Shown here: positions 57,056 through 64,000 of the stretch, in pieces
Position numbering within the stretch: the first letter of the stretch is position 1
How the letters are laid out: each line of letters opens with the position of its first letter
Assembly: GCF_007671655.1 (NCBI RefSeq)
Contig: NZ_VCGX01000002.1
Span: 868,001-932,000 of the forward strand
From: Marinobacter piscis
GTDB taxonomy: Bacteria > Pseudomonadota > Gammaproteobacteria > Pseudomonadales > Oleiphilaceae
Direction: 5' to 3'
Length of the DNA stretch: 64,000 nucleotides
The notes under the pieces: model-generated
What the model was told of the DNA's origin: nothing
The model's input: the letters and a program-made list of their open reading frames with translations, nothing else
Database searches by the model: none
Translations under genes and position numbers: made by a program

Positions 57056-59089
57056 TCAGCTGTAATGCTGCAGCAAGCTGGGGACATCAATGATGAGAGC
57101 AATACGACCGTCACCGGTGATTGTCGCACCCGCCATACCCGGTGTTCCCTGCAGGGCCTGCCCCAGGGGTTTGATAACTACTTCTTCCTGGCCGATCAGT
57201 TCATCGACAACAAAGCCCACCTGGTGCGTACCCATGGCAACAATGACAACATGTCCGTTGTGGGTCTCTTCTTCCGCGGCCGCTCCCTGGACCAGCCAGC
57301 GTTTTACGTGAAACAGAGGGTAGACTTTGTCTCTCACGACAATGCATTCACGCCCATCCACTATGTTGGTGCGAGTGAGGTCAAGGTGGAAAATCTCCAC
57401 CACATTCACCAGCGGCAACGCGAATGACTGTCCGCCCAGCATCACCATCAGGGTTGGCATGATTGCCAGAGTCAGAGGCACCTTGATGATAATGCGAGAG
57501 CCCTTGCCCTGAGCTGAAACAACGCTGAGCTGCCCATTCAGCTGACTGATTTTGGTTTTCACCACATCCATACCCACGCCACGACCGGAAACGTCAGAGA
57601 CCTGCTCCTTGGTGGAGAAACCTGCTGCAAAAATCAGATTGAAACACTCATTATCTGTGAGGCGATCCGCTGCTTCCTGATCGTACAGTCCTTTCGCAAC
57701 CGCCTTCTGCCGCAGCACTTCCGGATCCATGCCGGCACCGTCGTCATCAATGGACAGCAGAATGTGGTCTCCCTCCTGCTCCGCGGAAAGGGTGACCGTG
57801 CCTTTGCGTGGTTTGCCTTTCTGCTCACGAACCTCTGGCGACTCAATACCATGATCCACCGAGTTCCGTACCAGGTGCACCAGCGGATCAGACAATGCTT
57901 CAACCAGGTTCTTATCAAGATCCGTGTCCTCGCCATGCATGACCAGGGTCACTTCTTTTTTCATGTTACGGGCAAGATCTCGCACCACCCGTGGAAAGCG
58001 ACCAAACACCTTCTTGATCGGCTGCATGCGGGTCTGCATAACCGCAGCCTGAAGGTCCGTCGTTACGACATCGAGGTTGGAAACGGCTTTGTGCATGTGC
58101 TCATTTTCACTTTCAGAGCCCAGCCGCTGCAGCCGGTTACGCACAAGCACCAGCTCACCCACCATGTTCATGATGTCATCCAGGCGCCTGGTATCCACCC
58201 GTACCGTTGTTTCGGCAACGGGCGCCGACTCTCTGGTGGGTGCCCCGGGGGCTTTCGGGGATTTTTGTCTGGCAGGTTCCGGGGGCGGTGGCGTAACAGT
58301 CTCTTTCTCAGACTCTGCAGGCGTCGGGCTTTTGCCTTTGCCATGAAGCTCATCAAGCAGATTCTCAAACTCATCGTCTGTTATCTGCTCATCAGCATTG
58401 TCGCTATCTTTATCCGGTGTACCGGCTGCTGGCTCTGCTGTGAACTTACCCTTACCATGCAGCTCGTCCAGTAACGCTTCAAACTCATCGTCAGTAATTT
58501 CGTCACTGGCCCCGCCACTGGTTTCTTCGGAAGGCGTTTCCGCTGCACCTGTTGCCGGACCAGTAACAGGGCCATCGCCGTGCAGGGCATCCAACAGTTG
58601 CTCAAACTCTTCATCGGTGATGTCCCCGTTGGTTTCATCACTTGCTGCCGGCTCTTCTTCACGGGGCCTGGGTTCAGCGTCTGCCTGCTCAGCTGCCCCG
58701 TGGGGCAACGCCAGTGCATCCAGTGCGGCAATGAGCTCATCCGGTGCCGGCGTCAGCTCTTCCCGGTGGCGCACCTGTTCAAACATGGCGTTGGTGTGGT
58801 CAAGCGCCTCCAGCACAGTGTCCATAAGCTCCGAGTCTACCTCTCGCTTATGGTTGCGCAGGGTGTCGAACACATTTTCTGCCGAGTGACAGCAATTAAC
58901 CAGTGCGTCTAACTGCAGGAACCCTGCGCCACCCTTTACGGTGTGAAACCCACGAAATATGGCATTAAGCAACTCACCGTCATCCGGGTTTTGCTCAAGG
59001 TCCACCAGCTGCTCAGACAGCTTTTCCAGAATTTCCCCGGCTTCTACAATAAAGTCCTGGAGGATGTCTTCATCAGCATCAAACACCAT
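57056..59089 (-). CDS. cheA: Chemotaxis histidine kinase CheA
   Basis: The 677-residue kinase has the P1 phosphotransfer domain with His49 (GFHTVKGGAGFLQL), then a 180-residue acidic linker without a recognisable P2 domain, carrying three copies of an 18-residue motif at 156-173, 197-214 and 235-252 (consensus ITDDEFEALLDELHGKG). The P3 dimer helices start at VDTRRLDDIMNMVGELVL, P4 is the ATPase with LVRNSVDHGIE and DDGAGMD, and P5 is the CheW-like regulatory domain. The repeats are discussed separately. cheZ ends 18 bases upstream. Confidence 0.95.
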   Translation of the reverse strand: MVFDADEDILQDFIVEAGEILEKLSEQLVDLEQNPDDGELLNAIFRGFHTVKGGAGFLQLDALVNCCHSAENVFDTLRNHKREVDSELMDTVLEALDHTNAMFEQVRHREELTPAPDELIAALDALALPHGAAEQADAEPRPREEEPAASDETNGDITDEEFEQLLDALHGDGPVTGPATGAAETPSEETSGGASDEITDDEFEALLDELHGKGKFTAEPAAGTPDKDSDNADEQITDDEFENLLDELHGKGKSPTPAESEKETVTPPPPEPARQKSPKAPGAPTRESAPVAETTVRVDTRRLDDIMNMVGELVLVRNRLQRLGSESENEHMHKAVSNLDVVTTDLQAAVMQTRMQPIKKVFGRFPRVVRDLARNMKKEVTLVMHGEDTDLDKNLVEALSDPLVHLVRNSVDHGIESPEVREQKGKPRKGTVTLSAEQEGDHILLSIDDDGAGMDPEVLRQKAVAKGLYDQEAADRLTDNECFNLIFAAGFSTKEQVSDVSGRGVGMDVVKTKISQLNGQLSVVSAQGKGSRIIIKVPLTLAIMPTLMVMLGGQSFALPLVNVVEIFHLDLTRTNIVDGRECIVVRDKVYPLFHVKRWLVQGAAAEEETHNGHVVIVAMGTHQVGFVVDELIGQEEVVIKPLGQALQGTPGMAGATITGDGRIALIIDVPSLLQHYS

Positions 59090-59106
59090 GGGTTTACCTC
59101 TTTTAT

Positions 59107-59892
59107 TCAGAAACCGAGACTGGACAGCAGATCATCAACATCGTTCTGGCCGGAGACGACATCTTCCCGCTCCTCCGCCTTCATTTGTGGTCCCTGGCCC
59201 TGTTCAGCAGAAACAACCTGATTTTCAAGTTGGTGTACGGTGCCGGTCAGCTGATCGACGTGACTGGCCATAACCACCAGGCTGAGCATCTGCTCTTCCA
59301 CTTCTTTGACCAATGCCGTCACACGCTGAATCACTTGTCCTGTCAGGTCCTGGAAATCCTGCGCCAGCAATATTTCGGAAAGGCTGTTGTAAATTGCCTC
59401 TGCGTCACTGGTTACACTTACAAAAAAAGCATCGATTCGCCCGAACAGGTCCCGGAATTCGGCAGGCTGCATTTCGCGGCGGCGCAGACGCTGCCACTCC
59501 TCCCTCAGCACCGTGGCCTCATCCCCTAATGCCTGGGCAACCGGCATGCTTTCTTCCACCAGATCCATGGTGCGGTTGGCCGCCTGCCCAGTCATCTGCA
59601 CAACATAGGCCAGCCTGTCCGAGGCATCTGTCATTAGCGACAGAACCTCTTTTTGCTCCTCACTGCGCGGATCTATCTGGAAGTTGCGAATGGCCTCATG
59701 GAGTGTGCGCGTCAACCGCCCGACTTCGCGATAAAGACTCTGATCCCTGACCTCACTCAGCTCATTGATCAGGTTCATCGCACCCGCATAATCATTGTCT
59801 TCAAGACACTGGTTGAGCTCCGCCACCTGTTGCCGAAGCTTGTCACTCACTTCCGGCTCAAGGTCCCGGCGGATCTTTCTGTCATTGCTCAT
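59107..59892 (-). CDS. cheZ: CheY-P phosphatase CheZ
   Basis: CheZ dephosphorylates CheY-P. The 261-residue helical protein has the family's core ILLAQDFQDLTGQVIQRV, with the catalytic Gln in this segment, and the C-terminal CheY-binding peptide DVDDLLSSLGF. In homologues that last segment docks on CheY. The gene lies between cheY and cheA. Confidence 0.95.
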   Translation of the reverse strand: MSNDRKIRRDLEPEVSDKLRQQVAELNQCLEDNDYAGAMNLINELSEVRDQSLYREVGRLTRTLHEAIRNFQIDPRSEEQKEVLSLMTDASDRLAYVVQMTGQAANRTMDLVEESMPVAQALGDEATVLREEWQRLRRREMQPAEFRDLFGRIDAFFVSVTSDAEAIYNSLSEILLAQDFQDLTGQVIQRVTALVKEVEEQMLSLVVMASHVDQLTGTVHQLENQVVSAEQGQGPQMKAEEREDVVSGQNDVDDLLSSLGF

Positions 59893-59913
59893 ACGACCTA
59901 CCCGATACCTTTG

Positions 59914-60297
59914 TTACTGGATGCGCTCAAAAACCTTTTCGATTTTTTCTTTGAGAACAGCGGCGGTAAAGGGCTTAACCACATAACCATTCACACCCGC
60001 CTGGGCGGCTGCAACAATCTGGTCGCGCTTGGCTTCTGCTGTAACCATGAGAACGGGAAGGGTTTTCAGATCCTCATCAGCCCGAACATTTTTCAGCAGG
60101 TCAAAGCCCGACATTCCGGGCATATTCCAGTCGGTTATCAGAAAATCATACTTGCCGGTTTTCAGCATCGGCATCGCCGTATTGCCATCGTCTGCTTCAT
60201 CGGTGTTGGTAAAGCCCAGATCACGGAGCAGGTTTTTGATAATCCGTCGCATTGTGGAAAAGTCGTCCACAATGAGAATTTTCATATTCTTGTCCAA
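59914..60297 (-). CDS. cheY: Chemotaxis response regulator CheY
   Basis: The 127-residue single receiver carries the acidic pair in [13 protein letters not shown], the phospho-acceptor Asp in [13 protein letters not shown], Thr in LMVTAEA and Lys in VVKPFTA. It begins at a TTG at 60297, with GGAGG five bases upstream, giving four extra residues before the usual MKILIVDDF; the ATG at 60285 is the alternative. CheY-P binds the flagellar switch. Confidence 0.96.
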   Translation of the reverse strand: MDKNMKILIVDDFSTMRRIIKNLLRDLGFTNTDEADDGNTAMPMLKTGKYDFLITDWNMPGMSGFDLLKNVRADEDLKTLPVLMVTAEAKRDQIVAAAQAGVNGYVVKPFTAAVLKEKIEKVFERIQ

Positions 60298-60342
60298 AGG
60301 GACCTCCAGTTAGTACGACCCGGAATTCATAAAAAATTAATG

Positions 60343-61092
60343 TCAGAGCTTTGCGGTACTGCTCGCCTGCCAGCCCGAGAGCCTTCCCCGCAGGCGCAGC
60401 GCCGCCTGGCTGTGTATCTGGCTGACTCTGCTTTCGCTCACACCCAGAACTGCACCAATTTCTTTCAGGTTCAGCTCCTCCTGGTAATACAGGCTGAGCA
60501 CCAGCTTTTCTCTCTCCGGCAAATCCTCGATAGCCCCGGCGAGACTGGCCCTGAAAGCACTGGTGGTCACATCATCCAGAGGATTATCGCTGGTCTCTGT
60601 TTCATCTATCGGCAGCTCACCGGATTCATTGAGCTCTTCGAGACTAAAAAGTCGACCACTATTGGAATCGGATAAGGTGGCGTAGTATTCAGACAGGTCC
60701 ATACCAAGCTCTTCAGCCACTTCAGAATCCTGGGCTTCGCGGCCGGCACGGTCCTCTACAATCTTGATTGCCCTGGCAACCTTCCGGGCATTGCGATGCA
60801 CAGAACGCGGTACCCAGTCGCCTTTGCGGATCTCATCCACCATGGATCCGCGAATGCGTATCCCCGCATAGGTTTCAAAGGTGGCACCTCTGGTTGAGCT
60901 ATAGCGTTGTGCTGCCTCCAGCAGGCCAATCATTCCAGCCTGCATAAGGTCATCAAGCTGCACCGATGCCGGCAACCGTGCCATCAGATGAAGTGCTATT
61001 TTCTTGACCAGCGGCGCATGCTTCTCAATCAATTCCGAAGGGCTTGCGGCGCCAGTCTGATTGTACATTCCGAGATTGTTCGTCAATGTCAT
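60343..61092 (-). CDS. fliA: Flagellar sigma factor FliA (sigma-28)
   Basis: FliA directs transcription of late flagellar genes. The 249-residue protein has region 2 (LVKKIALHLMARLPASVQLDDL and MIGLLEAAQRYSS with the -10 recognition), region 3 and region 4 (LPEREKLVLSLYYQEELNLKEIG and VSESRVSQIHSQA). The N-terminal ten residues are not conserved. It follows fleN by 29 bases, the normal order. Confidence 0.95.
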   Translation of the reverse strand: MTLTNNLGMYNQTGAASPSELIEKHAPLVKKIALHLMARLPASVQLDDLMQAGMIGLLEAAQRYSSTRGATFETYAGIRIRGSMVDEIRKGDWVPRSVHRNARKVARAIKIVEDRAGREAQDSEVAEELGMDLSEYYATLSDSNSGRLFSLEELNESGELPIDETETSDNPLDDVTTSAFRASLAGAIEDLPEREKLVLSLYYQEELNLKEIGAVLGVSESRVSQIHSQAALRLRGRLSGWQASSTAKL

Positions 61093-61121
61093 GCATCCGG
61101 TTTGTTTGACGGGATCCGTAT

Positions 61122-61934
61122 TCAGACTTCGACGAGTCGCTCCACAAAAAACTCAAGGTGTCCACGGGGGGCCACGGGCAGCGGCCAGTTTTCCACCTGA
61201 TCGGCAAGCGCCCGGATCGCAACGGATGCCTTGCCCCGGGGATAGGCTTCCAGTACGGCTTTCTGCCGCTGCACAGATTTTTTCACGGCCTCGTCGTAAG
61301 GCACTATGCCTACGTATTGCAGAGCCACGTCCAGAAACCGCTCCGTTACCCGGGTCAGTTTATCAAACAAAACACGCCCTTCCTGCTCGCCGCTTACCTG
61401 ATTCGCAAGGATACGGAAACGGTTAGTTCCGTAGTCCCGATTCATCAGTTTGATCAGTGCGTAGGCGTCAGTAATGGAAGTTGGCTCATCACAGACAACC
61501 AACAGCAGTTCCTGGGACGCCCTCAGAAAACTGACAACAGATTCGGAAATGCCCGCAGCCGTATCCACAATAAGTACATCGATCTGATCTCCCAGCTCAC
61601 TAAACGCATTAATCAGACCTGCGTGCTCCATAGGACTGAGCTGTGTCATGCGCTGAGTTCCTGAAGAAGCTGGCACAATCCGGATACCGCCCGGTCCGTT
61701 AACCAGCACATCCCTGAGGTCACATTCGCCAGCCAGAACATCCTGCAACGTATGACGGGCCGTTATTCCGAGCAGGACATCCAGGTTGCCCAACCCCAGA
61801 TCGGCATCCAGCAAAACAACACGCTTGCCTTTTTCGGCGAGGGCAATGCCCAGGTTGACCGATATATTACTTTTGCCAACTCCGCCTTTACCGCCGGTAA
61901 CCGCTATAACCTGTACAGGATGTGCTTTGCTCAT
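61122..61934 (-). CDS. fleN: Flagellar number regulator FleN (FlhG)
   Basis: FleN is a MinD-like ATPase that limits flagellar number by antagonising FleQ and opposing FlhF. The 270-residue protein has Walker A VTGGKGGVGKSNIS, the switch LLDADLGLGNLDVLLG and Walker B DVLIVDTAAGIS. The C-terminal amphipathic segment is of the membrane-targeting type found in FlhG. Confidence 0.95.
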   Translation of the reverse strand: MSKAHPVQVIAVTGGKGGVGKSNISVNLGIALAEKGKRVVLLDADLGLGNLDVLLGITARHTLQDVLAGECDLRDVLVNGPGGIRIVPASSGTQRMTQLSPMEHAGLINAFSELGDQIDVLIVDTAAGISESVVSFLRASQELLLVVCDEPTSITDAYALIKLMNRDYGTNRFRILANQVSGEQEGRVLFDKLTRVTERFLDVALQYVGIVPYDEAVKKSVQRQKAVLEAYPRGKASVAIRALADQVENWPLPVAPRGHLEFFVERLVEV

Positions 61935-62006
61935 GCTTTCTACTATCTCTCGCCACGTATTTACCGGGTCTCAATTTATGCCGGATGCATCTTGGTTTGC
62001 AGGGCC

Positions 62007-63323
62007 TCAAGCGGTTTCCCGCGGGTGCTCTGGCTCAGGTGCAGCCTCTGCTGCCAACGGCTGCTGAAAGGCCTCCAGGCGCTCAACTGCGAGGCGCACC
62101 AGCGGTGCAGACCGGGCGTGATGCAGATCTTCCGGAATCTTTTGCCCGTCTGTGTAATAGGCCACCGACAACCCGGTTTCCACTACAAACCCGAGAGACT
62201 CACCCAGAGTCAGGGCTTCGTCAATCTTGGTGATCACGCAGCCCGTAAGACCCGCCATCTTATAGCAATGCCAGACAGATTTCATAATCCGTGGCTGACT
62301 GGTCGCAGACACCACGAGATGGGTGCGAACGCTATGGTGGCTGCGCGCCAGCTCTGTAAGTTGTTCCTGATACCCTCTGTCCGAGCTGGTCAGGCCGGCA
62401 GTATCAATCAGCACCAGATGGCGATCTGACAGCTCATCAAGAATATCGTCCAACGTATGGCTCTCATCCACCACACGAACCGGCACATTCAGTATGCGTC
62501 CAAACACGAAAAGCTGTTCGTGTGCCGCCACCCGGTATCTGTCTGTTGTCACCAGCGCCAAAGAATCGGCGCCGTATTTCAGTACATAGCGCGCCGCCAG
62601 CTTGCCAATCGTGGTTGTTTTACCGGAACCGGTAGGGCCGACCAGAGCGTACACTCCCCCTTCGTCCAGCCATTCCCGATGCGGGGTACGCACACCGGAC
62701 GCCAGCATTTTCAGGGTCTGCTTCCAGCCTTCATCCAGCTTTCCGCCCTTATGCCGGCGTGATAGCGAGGCTGCCAGGTCCTGACTCAGACCCAGTTCCT
62801 GCAACCGCTCAGCAAGTCGCTGCTGAGCCGCATGAATACCTGCCTTATCCGGAGCGCCCTGCTGACCACTCACAAGATCCCGCAACGAACTTATTTCCGC
62901 CCGCATGCGGGCCAACTCACCGGAGTAGCCTGTATCGTCCACGTCCCTGCTCGCAGGCCCACCGGACATTGCCGTTTCTGGTTCAGGCAAGGCATCGAAC
63001 GCTGTACCGGCGTAATCCTGGTTACGCCCTCCACTATACTCGCGCACTTCACGAATGCGGGCGCGGGAGCGGTCCAGCTCATCCTCCAGCCGGCGGTGGC
63101 GCTCAGCCTGCATCTCTGCCAGCCTGGAGCCATTAACCGCCTCGCTGGCTTCCCCGCCCAGACTCTGACGCGCCATATTTTCGTCGTAATCAAGCGCCGT
63201 CACAATTTCAACACCACCATCCACCCGCCGGTTAGAGAGAATGACCGCATCGGGGCCCATCTGCTCGCTCACCTGCTTCAGTGCTTCAGCCATGGTTTTG
63301 GCAAAAAAACGCTTCACTTTCAT
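62007..63323 (-). CDS. flhF: Flagellar placement GTPase FlhF
   Basis: FlhF is an SRP-type GTPase that places the flagellum at the pole. The 438-residue protein has a conserved N-terminal stretch (VKRFFAKTMAEALKQVSEQM, the family's B-domain start), a variable linker to about 165, the N domain, and the G domain with GPTGSGKTTTIGKLAAR, VTTDRYRVAAHEQL, VLIDTAGL and the TKIDEA guanine motif. It lies between fleN and flhA. Confidence 0.95.
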   Translation of the reverse strand: MKVKRFFAKTMAEALKQVSEQMGPDAVILSNRRVDGGVEIVTALDYDENMARQSLGGEASEAVNGSRLAEMQAERHRRLEDELDRSRARIREVREYSGGRNQDYAGTAFDALPEPETAMSGGPASRDVDDTGYSGELARMRAEISSLRDLVSGQQGAPDKAGIHAAQQRLAERLQELGLSQDLAASLSRRHKGGKLDEGWKQTLKMLASGVRTPHREWLDEGGVYALVGPTGSGKTTTIGKLAARYVLKYGADSLALVTTDRYRVAAHEQLFVFGRILNVPVRVVDESHTLDDILDELSDRHLVLIDTAGLTSSDRGYQEQLTELARSHHSVRTHLVVSATSQPRIMKSVWHCYKMAGLTGCVITKIDEALTLGESLGFVVETGLSVAYYTDGQKIPEDLHHARSAPLVRLAVERLEAFQQPLAAEAAPEPEHPRETA

Positions 63324-63389
63324 AATGGTACGTCCTCCACCGGCAACGCTGTTCCGGCGTTGTCCGCTTTTTACATCCGCAAGCTGCGT

Positions 63390-64000
63390 TTACTGGCCTA
63401 CGGAGGCCACGATCGTAATCTGTTTGTTATCCGGTATTTCCTGGTAAGAGAGCACGTGCAACCGCTCCACACCATAGCTGGCAAACTTCGCCAGCACCGG
63501 TCGCAGAGGTGCCGAAACCAGTAGTATGGCGGGCTTCCCCAGCATCTCCTGCCGCTGCACGCTGTCTTGCAAAGAGCGCTGCAGTTTTTCCACCATATTC
63601 GGCTCCAGAACCATACCTATGTCTTCCTGACCGCCGGATTGTTGACTCTGCTGAACAGACTTAAGCAATAACTGTTCCAGGTCCGGATCCAGCGTGATGA
63701 CCGGTATCTCCTGATCATTGCCGCAGATACTCTGAACAATCATCCGACGCAATGCCTGGCGCGCAACGGTCGTCAACAGCTTCGGATCCTGGGTCTTCGG
63801 ATGTACGTTCACCATGGACTCGGCAATGGAACGCATATCCCGGATGGGCACTTCTTCTTTGAGCAGGTTTTGCAGTACACGCAACAAAATGCTGATTGAA
63901 ATGGTGGTTGGAACCAGCTCTTCCGCCAGCCTGGGTGAGATTTTCTCCAGCTGGTCCAGCCATTTCTGAACTTCCTCATGACCCAAAAGCTCATACGCGT
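63390..64000 (-). CDS. flhA: Flagellar export protein FlhA, C-terminal part (5' end outside window)
   Basis: Only the last 203 or so residues are in the window. They match the cytoplasmic domain of FlhA that docks chaperone-substrate complexes: LLGHEEVQKWLDQLEK, then LRVLQNLLKEEVPIRDMRSI, DLEQLLLK and the ending VLSYQEIP. The start and membrane part lie outside. It is followed by flhF after 66 bases. Confidence 0.93.
   Translation of the reverse strand, partial: AYELLGHEEVQKWLDQLEKISPRLAEELVPTTISISILLRVLQNLLKEEVPIRDMRSIAESMVNVHPKTQDPKLLTTVARQALRRMIVQSICGNDQEIPVITLDPDLEQLLLKSVQQSQQSGGQEDIGMVLEPNMVEKLQRSLQDSVQRQEMLGKPAILLVSAPLRPVLAKFASYGVERLHVLSYQEIPDNKQITIVASVGQ

Noticed and set aside
59653..60675. 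A 340-codon open frame on the plus strand opposite cheZ, cheY and fliA
   Set aside because: It is antisense to three unmistakable genes, has no recognisable motif and no ribosome site; it is a by-product of codon usage on the other strand.

Overview
The window looks like ordinary core chromosome from a marine, polarly flagellated gammaproteobacterium, most likely Marinobacter or a close relative. This rests on gene content and order: a complete Na+-translocating NADH:quinone reductase operon, the large 180-kDa-class NAD-glutamate dehydrogenase, a PsrA-type TetR regulator, a full ccmABCDEFGHI operon, and a Pseudomonas-type flagellar/chemotaxis block (flhA-flhF-fleN-fliA-cheYZAB-motCD-parC-parP-cheW). 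Several neighbourhoods (dusA-tal, GDPD-sthA, apbE-nqr-gap-mfd-csiV-mtiP, gdhB-moxR-bat, the che block) match the order I remember from Pseudomonas aeruginosa. The species name is an inference. I see no rRNA, tRNA, CRISPR array, prophage or insertion sequence, and no gene-free stretch longer than about 250 bases.

Layout. 1-3203 (+): a response regulator with an AraC output domain, cut by the window edge, then a 7TM-DISM hybrid histidine kinase. 3296-7919 (+): dusA, tal, a TerB-like protein, a divergent DAHP-synthase-like protein and a glycerophosphodiester phosphodiesterase. 7937-16610 (-): sthA, nqrM, apbE and nqrFEDCBA, with a good sigma-70 promoter before nqrA and a strong terminator at 16803-16832 separating the operon from gap. 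16869-22822: gap (-) and mfd (+) diverge from back-to-back promoters; csiV follows mfd. 22803-27166 (-): mtiP, mscS, an L,D-transpeptidase, psrA with a double palindromic operator over its own promoter, and an unrecognised membrane protein. 27224-27847 (+): riboflavin synthase. 27859-35683 (-): rlmG, rsmC, carbonic anhydrase and gdhB. 35814-42754 (+): a six-gene, tightly overlapping MoxR/DUF58/DUF4381/VWA/VWA-TPR/BatD operon. 42774-49999 (-): cytochrome c maturation, ccmI to ccmA. 50124-51757 (+): a FliK-like protein and a free FlhB C-terminal-domain protein. 51760-64000 (-): DUF2802, cheW with its own sigma-54-type promoter, parP-like, parC, motD, motC, cheB, cheA, cheZ, cheY, fliA, fleN, flhF and the 3' end of flhA.

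How the genes work together. The Nqr block encodes all six subunits of a sodium-pumping respiratory complex, the ApbE flavin transferase that attaches FMN to NqrB and NqrC, and NqrM, needed for its iron centre. The ccm block builds c-type cytochromes. The right-hand 12 kb encodes polar flagellar placement (FlhF, FleN), the flagellar sigma factor, the chemotaxis core, the auxiliary MotCD stator and ParC/ParP, which position the chemosensory array at the pole.

No wholly new system stands out. The most useful leads are the PsrA double operator, the sigma-54 promoter in front of cheW, the three copies of an 18-residue motif in the CheA linker next to a ParP-like protein, the DAHP-synthase-like enzyme with altered active-site residues, and the unlinked FliK-like/FlhB-tail pair.
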